Of a stretch of DNA of 64,000 nucleotides, positions 1 to 8,081 are shown piece after piece. Source of the stretch: Kribbella pittospori (GTDB lineage: Bacteria; Actinomycetota; Actinomycetes; Propionibacteriales; Kribbellaceae); assembly GCF_004331465.1 (NCBI RefSeq), contig NZ_SJKB01000003.1, forward strand, positions 186,001-250,000. Direction: 5' to 3'. The number at the start of each line of letters is the position of its first letter. Positions within the stretch are counted from its first letter, which is position 1. The translations under genes were made by a program, and so were the position numbers. The notes below the pieces were generated by a model that saw only the letters and a program-made list of their open reading frames with translations, was not told the DNA's origin and did no database searches.

Positions 1-50
1 TCATCGTCGCCACGGAGTACTTCGTTCTGCTCCGCCCGGAGTATCCGGAG

Positions 51-689
51 TCAGTACTTGACTTGGTAGATCTTCTCCTCGTACGCCTTGCCGTAGTACT
101 CCTCCAGCTCGGCCAGGTCGGTGTCCGTCCGCTCCAGGGTCTTCGAGATGGTGGCGCGGTTCGCCATCGCGGTCGGGTCCCAGGTCTCGGGCTTCCACAA
201 CTGCGAGCGCAGGAACGCCTTCGAGCAGTGATGGAAGACCTCCTCGATCTCCACCAGCAGCGCGAGCTGCGGCCGGTTGCCCTTGACGATCATCTCGTCG
301 AAGAACGGCGCCTCGCGCACGATCCGGGCCCGGCCGTTGATCCGGAGCGTGTCACCGCGGCCGGGGATGAAGTAGACCAGGCCGACGTGCGGGTTGGACA
401 GGATGTTGGTGAAGCCGTCGACCCGCCGGTTGCCGGCGCGCTCGGGGATCGCGATCGTGCTGTCGTCGAAGATCTTGGTGAACCCGGCCGGGTCGCCCTT
501 CGGCGAGACGTCGCAGCTGCCGTCGGCCGCGGACGTCGCGATCAGGCAGAACGGCGAGACCGACAGCCACTGCCGGTCGAGCTCGTGGAGCTCCTTGCGG
601 GTCTTGTTGGCGGCGGCGCCGAGCGGCTGCGGGACCACGCTGCGCAGCTCGTCGTACGTCGTGATCTCGACCAGTCCGGGGATGTCCAT
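51..689 (-). CDS. PPOX-fold (pyridoxamine 5'-phosphate oxidase-like) flavoprotein
   Basis: Predicted 212-residue cytoplasmic protein of the FMN-dependent split-barrel PPOX superfamily. The central part shows the usual pattern of this group: CDVSPKGDPAGF, then an IPERAGNRRVDGF stretch and a GDTLRINGRARI strand, as in the MSMEG_1061-like subfamily of small oxidoreductases. The substrate is unknown; members bind FMN or F420. The ATG start at 689 is preferred over the longer open frame because its A overlaps the stop of the upstream MFS gene (TGATG), so the two genes are translationally coupled. Confidence 0.85.
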   Translation of the reverse strand: MDIPGLVEITTYDELRSVVPQPLGAAANKTRKELHELDRQWLSVSPFCLIATSAADGSCDVSPKGDPAGFTKIFDDSTIAIPERAGNRRVDGFTNILSNPHVGLVYFIPGRGDTLRINGRARIVREAPFFDEMIVKGNRPQLALLVEIEEVFHHCSKAFLRSQLWKPETWDPTAMANRATISKTLERTDTDLAELEEYYGKAYEEKIYQVKY

Positions 690-2035
690 CAGACGGCGTT
701 CTCCTCTACCGGCAACGGCTGGTCCGCCTCGCTGACGGTCCTCGTCCGTGCGGCCCATCGTACGGCGGGACCAGTTGCGCAACTGGTCCCCAGGAACAGT
801 GCTCCGACAGCGATCCAGCCGATCGGACCCCATCCGAGGACCACGGTTGTCAGCAGTGCCGGACCGAGCATCCGGGCGATCGCGGGGCCGGTGCCGAAGA
901 AGCCCTGGTACTGCCCCTGCTTGTCGGCCGGCGCCAGTCCGAAGCTGATCTCCCACGCCCCGGACGCCAGCTTCATCTCGCCGAGCGTCAGGAGTGCGGC
1001 TGCGACGACCAGGACGACGGCTGCGGTCCAAGCGGCCATCTTGGCGGCGGAGATGGCGAACACCGCGCAAGCGGCCAGCATCGCGACTCCGGCGTACCGG
1101 ACCGAGCGGGTGGCGGTGCGCAGGTCCCGCACGCTGCGGGCGATCCGCACCTGGAAGAACGTGACTCCGAGCGTGTTGACGATCAGCAGCGAGGCGACCA
1201 CCCAGTCCGGTGCGTCTGTGTGCGAGACGATCCACAGCGGTGCCACCAGGCTGAGCAGCGGCATGAACAGCAGCATGATCGAGTTCAGCAGCGCGAGGAC
1301 GGCGTACGGGCGGTCGTGCAGTACTGCGAGACGCGGCTCGCCCATCACGCGCACTGTGACCGCCACTGATGGGACGCGGTGAAGGAGACGGGCCGCGATC
1401 AGGAAGCTGAGTGCGTCCAGCGCGAAGACCGTCAGGTACGCCGTTGAGGTATCGAAGCGGAGCGCGATCCCGCCGAGTGCGGCGCCTACTGCGAGTCCGG
1501 CATTGACTGTGGACTGCAGGAAGGCCCGGATGCGGGTGCGCTCGGCCGGCGTGACCAAACCGGCGAGGAGTGCCTGCCGGGCGGCGGTGAGACCGGTCTG
1601 GCTGCAGGCGTAGACGATCGCGGCGACCAGGAACAGGGCGAAGCTGCGGACGAAGAGGAACGAGGCGACCGAGGTTGCGGTCGTCAGGGCGAGCAGGACG
1701 GCTGTGCCGCGAGGGCCTCGGCGGTCGGCGAGGTTGCCGAGCGGGACACCGGTGAGGAAGCCGACCAGCCAGGCGATCGTGAGGCCGAGGCCGACCTCGG
1801 CGGTCGACAACCCGACGACCCGGGTGAAGAAGAGCGCCGACGTGACGATGAACGCCCCGTCACCGACCGAGTTGGCCAACTGCGCCATCGCGAGATCGCG
1901 AGGAGCTCCAGCCGGCGGCAAGATGCTCCCGGCGCCGCTGCTGCGGCGTGTGCCGCCGCGCCCGCTGCGGATGGTGCTGCGTTCGCCGCGGATGCTCCCA
2001 CGCCCGCTGCGGATGCGGTCTGTCGTGATGCTCAT
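689..2035 (-). CDS. MFS transporter
   Basis: A 448-residue major facilitator protein with about 12 hydrophobic helices. The loop between helices 2 and 3 carries GNLADRRGPRG, the family motif with its conserved Asp, Arg and Gly residues. It probably exports a drug or metabolite, but the substrate cannot be read from sequence. The ATG at 2035 is chosen because a GGGAGA ribosome-binding site lies just upstream; the longer open frame adds a non-hydrophobic leader. The N terminus before helix 1 is unusually Arg/Gly/Ser rich (about 45 residues). The stop overlaps the start of the PPOX gene, indicating a two-gene operon. Confidence 0.9.
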   Translation of the reverse strand: MSITTDRIRSGRGSIRGERSTIRSGRGGTRRSSGAGSILPPAGAPRDLAMAQLANSVGDGAFIVTSALFFTRVVGLSTAEVGLGLTIAWLVGFLTGVPLGNLADRRGPRGTAVLLALTTATSVASFLFVRSFALFLVAAIVYACSQTGLTAARQALLAGLVTPAERTRIRAFLQSTVNAGLAVGAALGGIALRFDTSTAYLTVFALDALSFLIAARLLHRVPSVAVTVRVMGEPRLAVLHDRPYAVLALLNSIMLLFMPLLSLVAPLWIVSHTDAPDWVVASLLIVNTLGVTFFQVRIARSVRDLRTATRSVRYAGVAMLAACAVFAISAAKMAAWTAAVVLVVAAALLTLGEMKLASGAWEISFGLAPADKQGQYQGFFGTGPAIARMLGPALLTTVVLGWGPIGWIAVGALFLGTSCATGPAVRWAARTRTVSEADQPLPVEENAV

Positions 2036-2190
2036 CGGAGTCTCCCTCGGCTCGGTCTGCTTCGAGCCTAGAGCACAGCGGCCCAGCAGGCAGATCCACT
2101 TCAAGCCGCCTGTGATGGGCCATTTGCGCATCGAGAAATTGCTCTGTGGATAACTCTCTACGGCCGTCGGAACGACGGCACTTTCTAGGT

Positions 2191-2781
2191 ATGAGCTTCA
2201 ACAACCTCCCACCCACGTGGACCACCCAGCCCCTGTCCGACCCCGCCCGCGCCGCCGACGTCGTCGACCTCATGGTCACCCTCGGCGACCGCCGCCGCGG
2301 CACCTTCACCGTCCTCCTCTGCGACCCCGACAACCACTACCGAGCAGCCCTAACCCTCGACCTCCCCGAAGACTTCGCAGCCCCACTCGAGCACCCCACC
2401 CCGCTGCGAGATGTCGACCAGCACCACGACAACGCTGCAACCGCCGGCGCCCCACATCACCACCGCGCCGGGACTGCCGACGCCCCACATCACCGCCGCG
2501 CCGGGACTGCCGACGCCCCACATCACCGCCGCGCCGGGACTGCCGGTGCCTGCTCATCAGCCCTGGACCCGATCCTGCCCGCGGTCCGAACAGCGCCAGG
2601 CACAGGTCTCATCCTGGCCCTGGGCCGCCCAGGACCGCCGTTCCAGCCGGAGGTCGACACCGAATGGGCCGAAGCAGCCACCCGCATCTGCCAAGCCGCC
2701 GACGTCCGCCTCCTCGGCTTCTACGTAGCCTCCGCCAACCACGTCTACCAACCCCAACTCCAAACCCGCGCGGCAGCCTGA
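2191..2781 (+). CDS. Hypothetical protein with internal GTADAPHHRRA-type repeats
   Basis: A 196-residue protein I do not recognise as a named family. The N-terminal half (MSFNNLPPTW to LDLPEDF) and the C-terminal half (LILALGRPGPPF to NHVYQPQLQT) look like a folded domain split by a His/Ala/Arg-rich linker. The linker consists of three near-identical 11-residue units encoded by three 33-bp direct repeats (2448-2546). It is divergent from the MFS gene. The ATG at 2191 is preferred because the conserved-looking sequence begins there; no strong ribosome-binding site is visible. No signal peptide or membrane segment is seen. Confidence 0.6.
   Translation: MSFNNLPPTWTTQPLSDPARAADVVDLMVTLGDRRRGTFTVLLCDPDNHYRAALTLDLPEDFAAPLEHPTPLRDVDQHHDNAATAGAPHHHRAGTADAPHHRRAGTADAPHHRRAGTAGACSSALDPILPAVRTAPGTGLILALGRPGPPFQPEVDTEWAEAATRICQAADVRLLGFYVASANHVYQPQLQTRAAA
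2448..2546 (+). repeat. Three tandem 33-bp direct repeats inside a CDS
   Basis: Units at 2448-2480, 2481-2513 and 2514-2546 each begin CGCCCCACATCACC and end GCCGGGACTGCCG. They differ only by one A/G in unit 1 and the last base of unit 3. The 33-bp period keeps the reading frame, so copy-number change would alter linker length without frameshift. Confidence 0.9.
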
Positions 2782-2869
2782 CCACTCCGCACCCATCCAC
2801 AGCCCCAGCCGGACCAACCGCCCGGCCCCCACCCACGGCTGCCTGATCACCCACACGCCCCATCCACAG

Positions 2870-3180
2870 CCGCAGACGACCGGTCACTGCACGCCCCGCA
2901 TCCCCAACCGATCACCGACGACCACCGCCCGAGGGGTCACGGCACACCCCGGCCCCCAACTGGTTCACCAGAGCCGGACCGGTCGTGGCGCGCACCGCCC
3001 ACCTCCGACGGGTCAGCGCGCACCACCCAACCTCGACGGGTTACCGCCCGCCGCGGCCACCCGACCGGTCATCGCCCGCTGACCGGACGCCGCACTGCTC
3101 ACGACTCGCGGGCACGCACTGCGCGGGCGGGCGGGTCCACTGCACGCCCCAAGCCCGACGGGTCAGCGGACGCCTCGGGG
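2870..3180. repeat. Degenerate repeat tract, gene-poor
   Basis: The 381 bases between the hypothetical gene and the AlkB gene contain no convincing coding sequence. They hold imperfect copies of a motif of the form GACSGGTCAnnGCnCGCC. Copies lie near 2880, 2934, 2980, 3010, 3037, 3065, 3132 and 3159, and neighbouring copies are often 27-29 bases apart (3010/3037/3065 and 3132/3159). No long exact repeat or hairpin dominates. The function is unknown; it could be a decayed tandem array or low-complexity decayed coding DNA. Confidence 0.5.
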
Positions 3181-3807
3181 GCGGAATTGGATGCTGATTC
3201 GGGGGCCAATCCGACCGGACGCCTTGGGGATTGCATGTTCCCAGGTGCGTTGACACGAACCACCCATCACGATGAGGTCCCCATGCCCGAGCGGATAACG
3301 CACCGTCGAACCCACCGGCCCACTCGACCCACCAGGCCGGGGCCGCAACGCCAGCACGCGCGGCTCACCGACCGACAGGATCGCGACCATCGTGTCCTCG
3401 TGGTTCCCGCGCCCGATCCGATCCCCATGCCAAGCGACGCTGTCCCGCCCGTCCCGGTAGAAACACAACCCCGCCGTCCGGAACGGCTCGCCCAACTCGT
3501 CCGCATAGTGCTCACTCAGCAGATCCCGAGCCTCGTCCAGGATCGGCACCGGAAGCTCCTCGTTCTCCCCGTAGAAGCACAACAGCCGCGGTACGTCGAC
3601 CACCCGGTCGTACATCTGCCGCCGCTCCGCCTGCCACGGCACATCTCGCGCCAACCGCTCGTACACCTGGTCGGCCCCGGTCAACCACCGCGGCAACACA
3701 TCGATCCACGCCCCAAGCCCCAGCTCCGTCCGCCCGACCCCCGCCAGCGAACCCAGCGCAGGATCCTCGAACGCATCCAGCAACGACCCTTGAAGCCCAG
3801 CAGCCAT
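3163..3807 (-). CDS. AlkB-like 2-oxoglutarate/Fe(II) dioxygenase
   Basis: A 214-residue AlkB-type oxygenase expected to remove alkyl lesions from nucleic-acid bases by oxidative demethylation. Visible motifs are the iron-binding WHGDRIGRG (His and Asp), the distal His in TWEHAIPK, and the 2-oxoglutarate-binding arginines in GPRISIQFRPRG. The ATG at 3807 is preferred, with ATG 3819 as an alternative. The open frame extends further upstream, but that extension would run through a LexA-like palindrome (3829-3844), which argues for one of the later starts. The palindrome suggests induction by DNA damage. Confidence 0.85.
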   Translation of the reverse strand: MAAGLQGSLLDAFEDPALGSLAGVGRTELGLGAWIDVLPRWLTGADQVYERLARDVPWQAERRQMYDRVVDVPRLLCFYGENEELPVPILDEARDLLSEHYADELGEPFRTAGLCFYRDGRDSVAWHGDRIGRGNHEDTMVAILSVGEPRVLALRPRPGGSSGPVGSTVRYPLGHGDLIVMGGSCQRTWEHAIPKASGRIGPRISIQFRPRGVR

Positions 3808-3828
3808 GACCCCCACCATACCCGAGAT

Positions 3829-3844
3829 TCGAACATATGTTCCC
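3829..3844. promoter_or_regulatory. Candidate LexA (SOS) box
   Basis: The sequence TCGAACATATGTTCCC matches the actinobacterial/Gram-positive SOS consensus TCGAAC-N4-GTTCGA at the full left half and at GTTC of the right half. It contains the perfect 12-bp palindrome GAACATATGTTC. It lies 22 bases upstream of the preferred AlkB start, where repressor binding would block transcription. Confidence 0.7.
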
Positions 3845-3918
3845 ATAAATCCTCGGAACGATGTCTTTCACGGGGTCGACGAAGATCAGGCGCTGTGCAG
3901 CTGTGGTCATGGATCAGG

Positions 3919-5595
3919 TCAGGAGCCTATTGAGCTCCAGAAGGCGCACTGGTGTTCCTGGGCCAGGTCGGCTGAGGCGATTCTTGGCGTGGCGAGTGAC
4001 TGGACGTGGTCCTTGTTCTGGAACGGCTGCCACCGTGGCTGACCCGGACTGTTCGGGTTCCCGGTGTGCGCGAACTGCGTCCAGTAGCGCATCATCGTCG
4101 CGGAGAGTTGTTCCTGCGCGGGTGTGCTCGGGCCGGGGAGTTGCTCGTCGGCGAAGAGGTACTGCAGTTCGGCGCCGTGGAACGCGCCGGTCGGGAAGTT
4201 GGGTTTCGGGAGTGTGCTGAACCACGGAGCAGTCTCGTCGGCGAACTCGTAGGCATACAGCGGTGTCTGCGCGGCGAGTACGCGATCTCGATCGAGGACC
4301 GGGCAGCCCCACGCCCAGTCGGTGACGACGGTCGACAATGCCTCGCCGGCGGAACGGAACTGTTCGACGGGATAGCGGGCCAGGACCCGTTCGGCGTCCG
4401 ACGGGTCGAACAGCGTGTGGATTTCTTCGCGGTAGCTGGCCGGAGTCGTCACCTGACCGGTTGCAGTTTCGATGGCCGCGGTGAACAGGCGGTGCTCGTC
4501 CCGCGTGGTCCCCTGGATGATCGGTACGTGGCTGAAGCGGCCGGTTGCGAAGGCGCGATCCGGGCTGAGAGGCAGCACGCCACCACCAACGGTGGGTCCT
4601 GATCCGACCCCGACGTCAGACAACTTGGCGAGTTCGTCCGTAGGTTTGGCCCGCAGGCAGGCCGCAGCGGTACGCAGGTCGGAGCAGCCGACCTTGGCCG
4701 CGACCTCGAGCCCGTGCTGCTCGCGCTCGGACCGTGGCAGCGGAAACCAGGTCGGCGGTCCGGGCGACCACTTCTGCCCGGTGCATTGAGCGCTCTGCAG
4801 GATCGCCTTGTCGAACAGTCCTGCGGATCCTGGTGCGACCAGATGAGAGCAGACGCTGGTGCCTCCAGCGGATTCACCGAAGATTGTGACGTTGCCCGGA
4901 TCGCCGCCGAACGCCGCCGCGTTGCGCTGGACCCACCGCAACGCAGCCTGCTGATCCTCGACGCCGAAGTTCCCCGAGAGTTGCCGAGCTCCGCCGTGGT
5001 CGAGCGCCGGATGGGCGAGGAAGCCGAAGATGCCCAGCCGGTAGTTGGGGCTGACGACAATGACCTGGCCGCTGTCCGCCAGCTGCTGTGCGTCGTACAG
5101 GCTGCCGGCTCCACTGATGAAGCCGTTGCCGTGGATCCAGACCATGACCGGCAACTTGTGTGCGCCGCTGTCGCGTGGCGTGGCGACGTTGAGGTAGAGA
5201 CAGTCCTCGGTACTGCTGGCCGCGTCGATCAGCCCTTCGGCCTGGGCACAGCGATTCCCGGGCTTGGTGGCGTCCCGGATGCCATGCCATGACGCGGCCC
5301 GTTGCGGCGATGCCCAGCGGAGCTCGCCGACCGGCGGTGCGGCGTACGGAATTCCCTGGAAGAGCCGAGCATCCGCCGTAAGCGTGCCGCGTACTGCCCC
5401 GGCGTCCGTCGAGACCACGGTGTTCGCCGGAGACTCCGGCGTACCGCGGCTGCTCGTCGCGGCTTCGGCCGCTCCGCCACAGGCCGCCGCCGAGCTCGAG
5501 AGCAACGCCGCGGTCAGCAGCACTCCGAGCCGGCGAGAAAGGCCGAATCGCGGTCGTCGCCGCCCCGGTCCGTCGTGGTGATCCTGCTGTCCCAT
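3919..5595 (-). CDS. Type-B carboxylesterase/lipase, exported
   Basis: A 558-residue alpha/beta hydrolase of the carboxylesterase type-B family. The catalytic triad is visible: Ser242 in GESAGG, Glu367 in GTTRDEHRLF and His473 in GAFHGAEL. The family motifs EDCLYLNV and VWIHGNGF (oxyanion-hole region) are present. An Arg-rich N terminus followed by a hydrophobic stretch ends at Cys39 (SSAAACGG), a weak lipobox, so it is probably secreted and perhaps lipid-anchored. It hydrolyses carboxylic esters of unknown identity. It is divergent from a TetR regulator that probably controls it. Confidence 0.92.
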   Translation of the reverse strand: MGQQDHHDGPGRRRPRFGLSRRLGVLLTAALLSSSAAACGGAAEAATSSRGTPESPANTVVSTDAGAVRGTLTADARLFQGIPYAAPPVGELRWASPQRAASWHGIRDATKPGNRCAQAEGLIDAASSTEDCLYLNVATPRDSGAHKLPVMVWIHGNGFISGAGSLYDAQQLADSGQVIVVSPNYRLGIFGFLAHPALDHGGARQLSGNFGVEDQQAALRWVQRNAAAFGGDPGNVTIFGESAGGTSVCSHLVAPGSAGLFDKAILQSAQCTGQKWSPGPPTWFPLPRSEREQHGLEVAAKVGCSDLRTAAACLRAKPTDELAKLSDVGVGSGPTVGGGVLPLSPDRAFATGRFSHVPIIQGTTRDEHRLFTAAIETATGQVTTPASYREEIHTLFDPSDAERVLARYPVEQFRSAGEALSTVVTDWAWGCPVLDRDRVLAAQTPLYAYEFADETAPWFSTLPKPNFPTGAFHGAELQYLFADEQLPGPSTPAQEQLSATMMRYWTQFAHTGNPNSPGQPRWQPFQNKDHVQSLATPRIASADLAQEHQCAFWSSIGS

Positions 5596-5646
5596 AGCGC
5601 GCTCGCATCCTCAGCTGTATTTGTGTGTGGTCCCCACTAATATAAA

Positions 5647-5659
5647 GTGTAAGGTACAC
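5647..5659. promoter_or_regulatory. Candidate TetR operator between esterase and regulator genes
   Basis: A short perfect inverted repeat, GTGTA-AGG-TACAC, lies in the AT-rich 109-bp divergent region. A TATATT-like -10 element for the esterase (minus strand) sits about 10 bases away. TetR regulators commonly bind such sites between themselves and a divergent target. The arms are short, so this is a suggestion. Confidence 0.45.
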
Positions 5660-5704
5660 ACGAAGTTAAACACCGAGTTTCGCGGGGTGTGAGGAGCCGA
5701 CCTG

Positions 5705-6448
5705 ATGCCGTTGACCGACGATGCGCACCTGCCACCGGGGCTCGTGCTGGCGTGGGGCCTGCCCGCCAAGGCGAACAAACTCGGCCGGAAGCCGACGCAG
5801 AGCGTCGAGCAGATCGTCGACGCAGCCCTCGAGCTGGCCGATGCCGACGGGTTCGCGGCGTTGTCGATGCCCAAGATCGCCCAGAAGCTCGGGCTGACCG
5901 CCAACGCGATCTACAGGTACGTCAGGTCCCGCGACGAGCTGTTGGTACTGCTCGGTGAAGCAGCCTGGGGTCCGGCGCCGGACCGGGTCGCCGACGCACC
6001 GGACTGGCGAGCCGCAGCGACCATCTGGACGCAAGCGATGGTCGATCGGTGCGACGTCCACCCCTGGCTCTGCGATCTTCCCATCCGCGGAGCGCCGGTG
6101 ACGCCGAACCTGCTCGGCTGGGCAGAGACGATCCTGAAGGTGCTCACCGGCGCCGGCCTGAGTCCCAGCGAAAGCCTGTCGTGCGCGTTGCTGCTGGACG
6201 GTTATGCCCGGCGGATTGCCAGCGCGCGTCGCGATGTCCGCGACAGCACCACCACCTCCGTCGAGCCGGCCGCGGTGACACGATTCCTCGAACCTCGCCT
6301 GCACGAACTCGGATACGAGATCCTGGCCACCCTGATGGCCGGCAACCAGTACACCAACGAGATCCACGGCACCGACGTCACCTTCGGCCTCGACCGAATC
6401 CTCGACGGCATCGACGTACTGATCGCCCAGAAGCAGCAGACGGTGTGA
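5705..6448 (+). CDS. TetR/AcrR family transcriptional regulator
   Basis: A 247-residue regulator. The helix-turn-helix lies at about residues 38-85 (IVDAALELADADGFAALSM, then IAQKLGLTANAIYRYVRSRDELL), the characteristic TetR N-terminal domain. It is preceded by about 35 extra residues and followed by a helical ligand-binding domain of the TetR_C type. A GAGGAG site eight bases upstream supports ATG 5705. It is divergent from the carboxylesterase and is probably its repressor, responding to an ester substrate or product. The ligand is unknown. Confidence 0.9.
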   Translation: MPLTDDAHLPPGLVLAWGLPAKANKLGRKPTQSVEQIVDAALELADADGFAALSMPKIAQKLGLTANAIYRYVRSRDELLVLLGEAAWGPAPDRVADAPDWRAAATIWTQAMVDRCDVHPWLCDLPIRGAPVTPNLLGWAETILKVLTGAGLSPSESLSCALLLDGYARRIASARRDVRDSTTTSVEPAAVTRFLEPRLHELGYEILATLMAGNQYTNEIHGTDVTFGLDRILDGIDVLIAQKQQTV

Positions 6449-6517
6449 TTGGCCTGGCCATCGACAAGACTCTGGTACGACGGGATGAAGGGACGACGGC
6501 GATCGGGTGGAGGGCTG

Positions 6518-7882
6518 ATGGGCCGGCTGGTGATTCGGAATGTGTCGGTGCTGGTGGTTCCTGAGGTGGGGGAGTGCCGGATCGACGAGTTTCAGGATCT
6601 GCATGTTCACGACGACCGGATCACGGCTGTCGCCCCGACCGGAGCCGACCCGGAAGTCGGGTTGGAGGAGGACGGGGGTGGGCTGGGGGAGGTGGAGGTG
6701 ATCGACGGGACGGGGTTGCTGGCTGTGCCGGGGTTGGTGAACTCGCATACGCACAGTCCGATGGTGATGATGCGCGGTGCGGCCGAGGACGTGTCGATCG
6801 ATGACTGGTTCAACCAACGGATCTGGCCGATGGAGGTGAATCTGACGCCGGAGCGCGTGCGCGTAGGCGCGCGGCTGGCGTGTGCGGAGATGTTGCTGGC
6901 CGGCGTGACCACGTTCGTCGACCACTACTTCCACGCCGACCAGATCGCGCAGGCCGCCCTCGAGTCCGGCATTCGCGCCGACCTTGCCCCGACGTACTTC
7001 TCCTCGACCGGCCCGGAGGCCATCGAAGCCGCCATTGCGACCACCCGCGAGCTCAGCACCCTCGACCCGCGCATCACCGCCAGCCTCGGCCCACACGCGA
7101 CGTACACGGTGACGGATGAGGATCTTCGTCGTACGGCGGACGTCGCACGAGCTGAGGGGTTCCGGATCCACCTGCACGCGGCCGAAACCGAGGAGCAGAC
7201 CCGTTCGTCGGTGGACCGCCTCGGTGTCACGCCGATGGAGGTCCTCGACCGCACCGGCGTGCTGGAGGCCGGTGCTCTGATCGCGCACGGTTGCGGCATC
7301 CGGGAGTCCGACCTCCCGATCCTCGAGCGCCATGCCGATCGCATCGCGGTCGCCAGTTGCCCGAAGGTGTACCTGAAGCTCGCGATGGGTTCGGTGACAC
7401 CGATCCGAGGCCTGCAGTCGATCGGCGTGCCGGTCGGCGTCGGCACCGACGGAGCCGCCGTTCACAACACGCTCGACGTCTGGGAGTCGTTGCGGATGGT
7501 CGCCCTCACCCAGAAGCAACGCGAACAAGACGCCGAGTGGATGACCGTCTCCGACACTCTCCGCCTGGCCACGCGGGGTGGCGCCAAGGCGGCCGGACTC
7601 ACCGACACGATCGGCGCTCTCGAACCGGGACGCCAAGCCGATATCGCCCTGCTCGACCTCTCCGGCCCGCATTGCCAACCGCTCCACGACCCCCGAGCAG
7701 CCCTCGTCTACTCCGTGAGAGCCTCCGACGTCGTCACCGTCCTCGTCGCCGGCCAGGTCGTCGTACGCGACCGCCAGCTCACGACCCTCGACCTCGACGA
7801 TGTCCTCGCCGAAGCTCGGGACCTGGCCCACACCCTCGTGGACCTGTCGAAGGGCGGCGCCGTCCAGCACTACGCCCCCTGA
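6518..7882 (+). CDS. Amidohydrolase, MTA/SAH deaminase-like
   Basis: A 454-residue metal-dependent hydrolase of the amidohydrolase superfamily, closest in style to 5-methylthioadenosine/S-adenosylhomocysteine deaminases and triazine hydrolases. The metal ligands are visible: NSHTHSPM (HxH) near residue 75, LHAAETEEQ, AHGCGI and the Asp in GTDGAAVHN. A C-terminal beta-sandwich segment (LEPGRQADIALLDL) is typical. The ATG at 6518 has a GGTGGAGGGC site; the longer open frame is ignored. The exact substrate (a purine or heterocyclic amine) is not determined. Confidence 0.85.
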   Translation: MGRLVIRNVSVLVVPEVGECRIDEFQDLHVHDDRITAVAPTGADPEVGLEEDGGGLGEVEVIDGTGLLAVPGLVNSHTHSPMVMMRGAAEDVSIDDWFNQRIWPMEVNLTPERVRVGARLACAEMLLAGVTTFVDHYFHADQIAQAALESGIRADLAPTYFSSTGPEAIEAAIATTRELSTLDPRITASLGPHATYTVTDEDLRRTADVARAEGFRIHLHAAETEEQTRSSVDRLGVTPMEVLDRTGVLEAGALIAHGCGIRESDLPILERHADRIAVASCPKVYLKLAMGSVTPIRGLQSIGVPVGVGTDGAAVHNTLDVWESLRMVALTQKQREQDAEWMTVSDTLRLATRGGAKAAGLTDTIGALEPGRQADIALLDLSGPHCQPLHDPRAALVYSVRASDVVTVLVAGQVVVRDRQLTTLDLDDVLAEARDLAHTLVDLSKGGAVQHYAP

Positions 7883-7883
7883 A

Positions 7884-7917
7884 CAGCACGCCCCCGGCCA
7901 ACGAGCCGGGCGTGCTG
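7884..7917 (+). terminator. Hairpin terminator after the amidohydrolase
   Basis: Two bases after the stop codon, CAGCACGCCCCCGGC pairs with GCCGGGCGTGCTG around the loop CAACGA. This gives a 13-bp GC stem with a two-base bulge. There is no T tract, as is common in actinobacteria. Confidence 0.8.
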
Positions 7918-8081
7918 CCCGTCAGCCCCCCAAGGGTCTCAGAGTGACATTCGCCGGAAATACGACAGAGCGTCGGCGCTCAGCGCCTGCCGGAGCGGAT
8001 GTCACAAGCTGCAGCGCGCTGAACGACAGGTTGTCGCCGCTTGCGCACTCTAAGCTTTGGGGACGACTTCGAGGAGGCGTG

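Noticed and set aside
1..50. Possible gene end at the left edge
   Set aside because: Only 50 bases precede the PPOX stop, and no frame gives recognisable protein sequence.
2448..2546. CRISPR array
   Set aside because: The repeats are directly adjacent, in frame inside a coding sequence, with no unique spacers and no cas genes in the window.
5666..7870. A 734-residue open frame on the minus strand
   Set aside because: It is antisense to the TetR and amidohydrolase genes, has low-complexity Arg/His/Asp composition and no motif. It arises from GC-rich codon bias.
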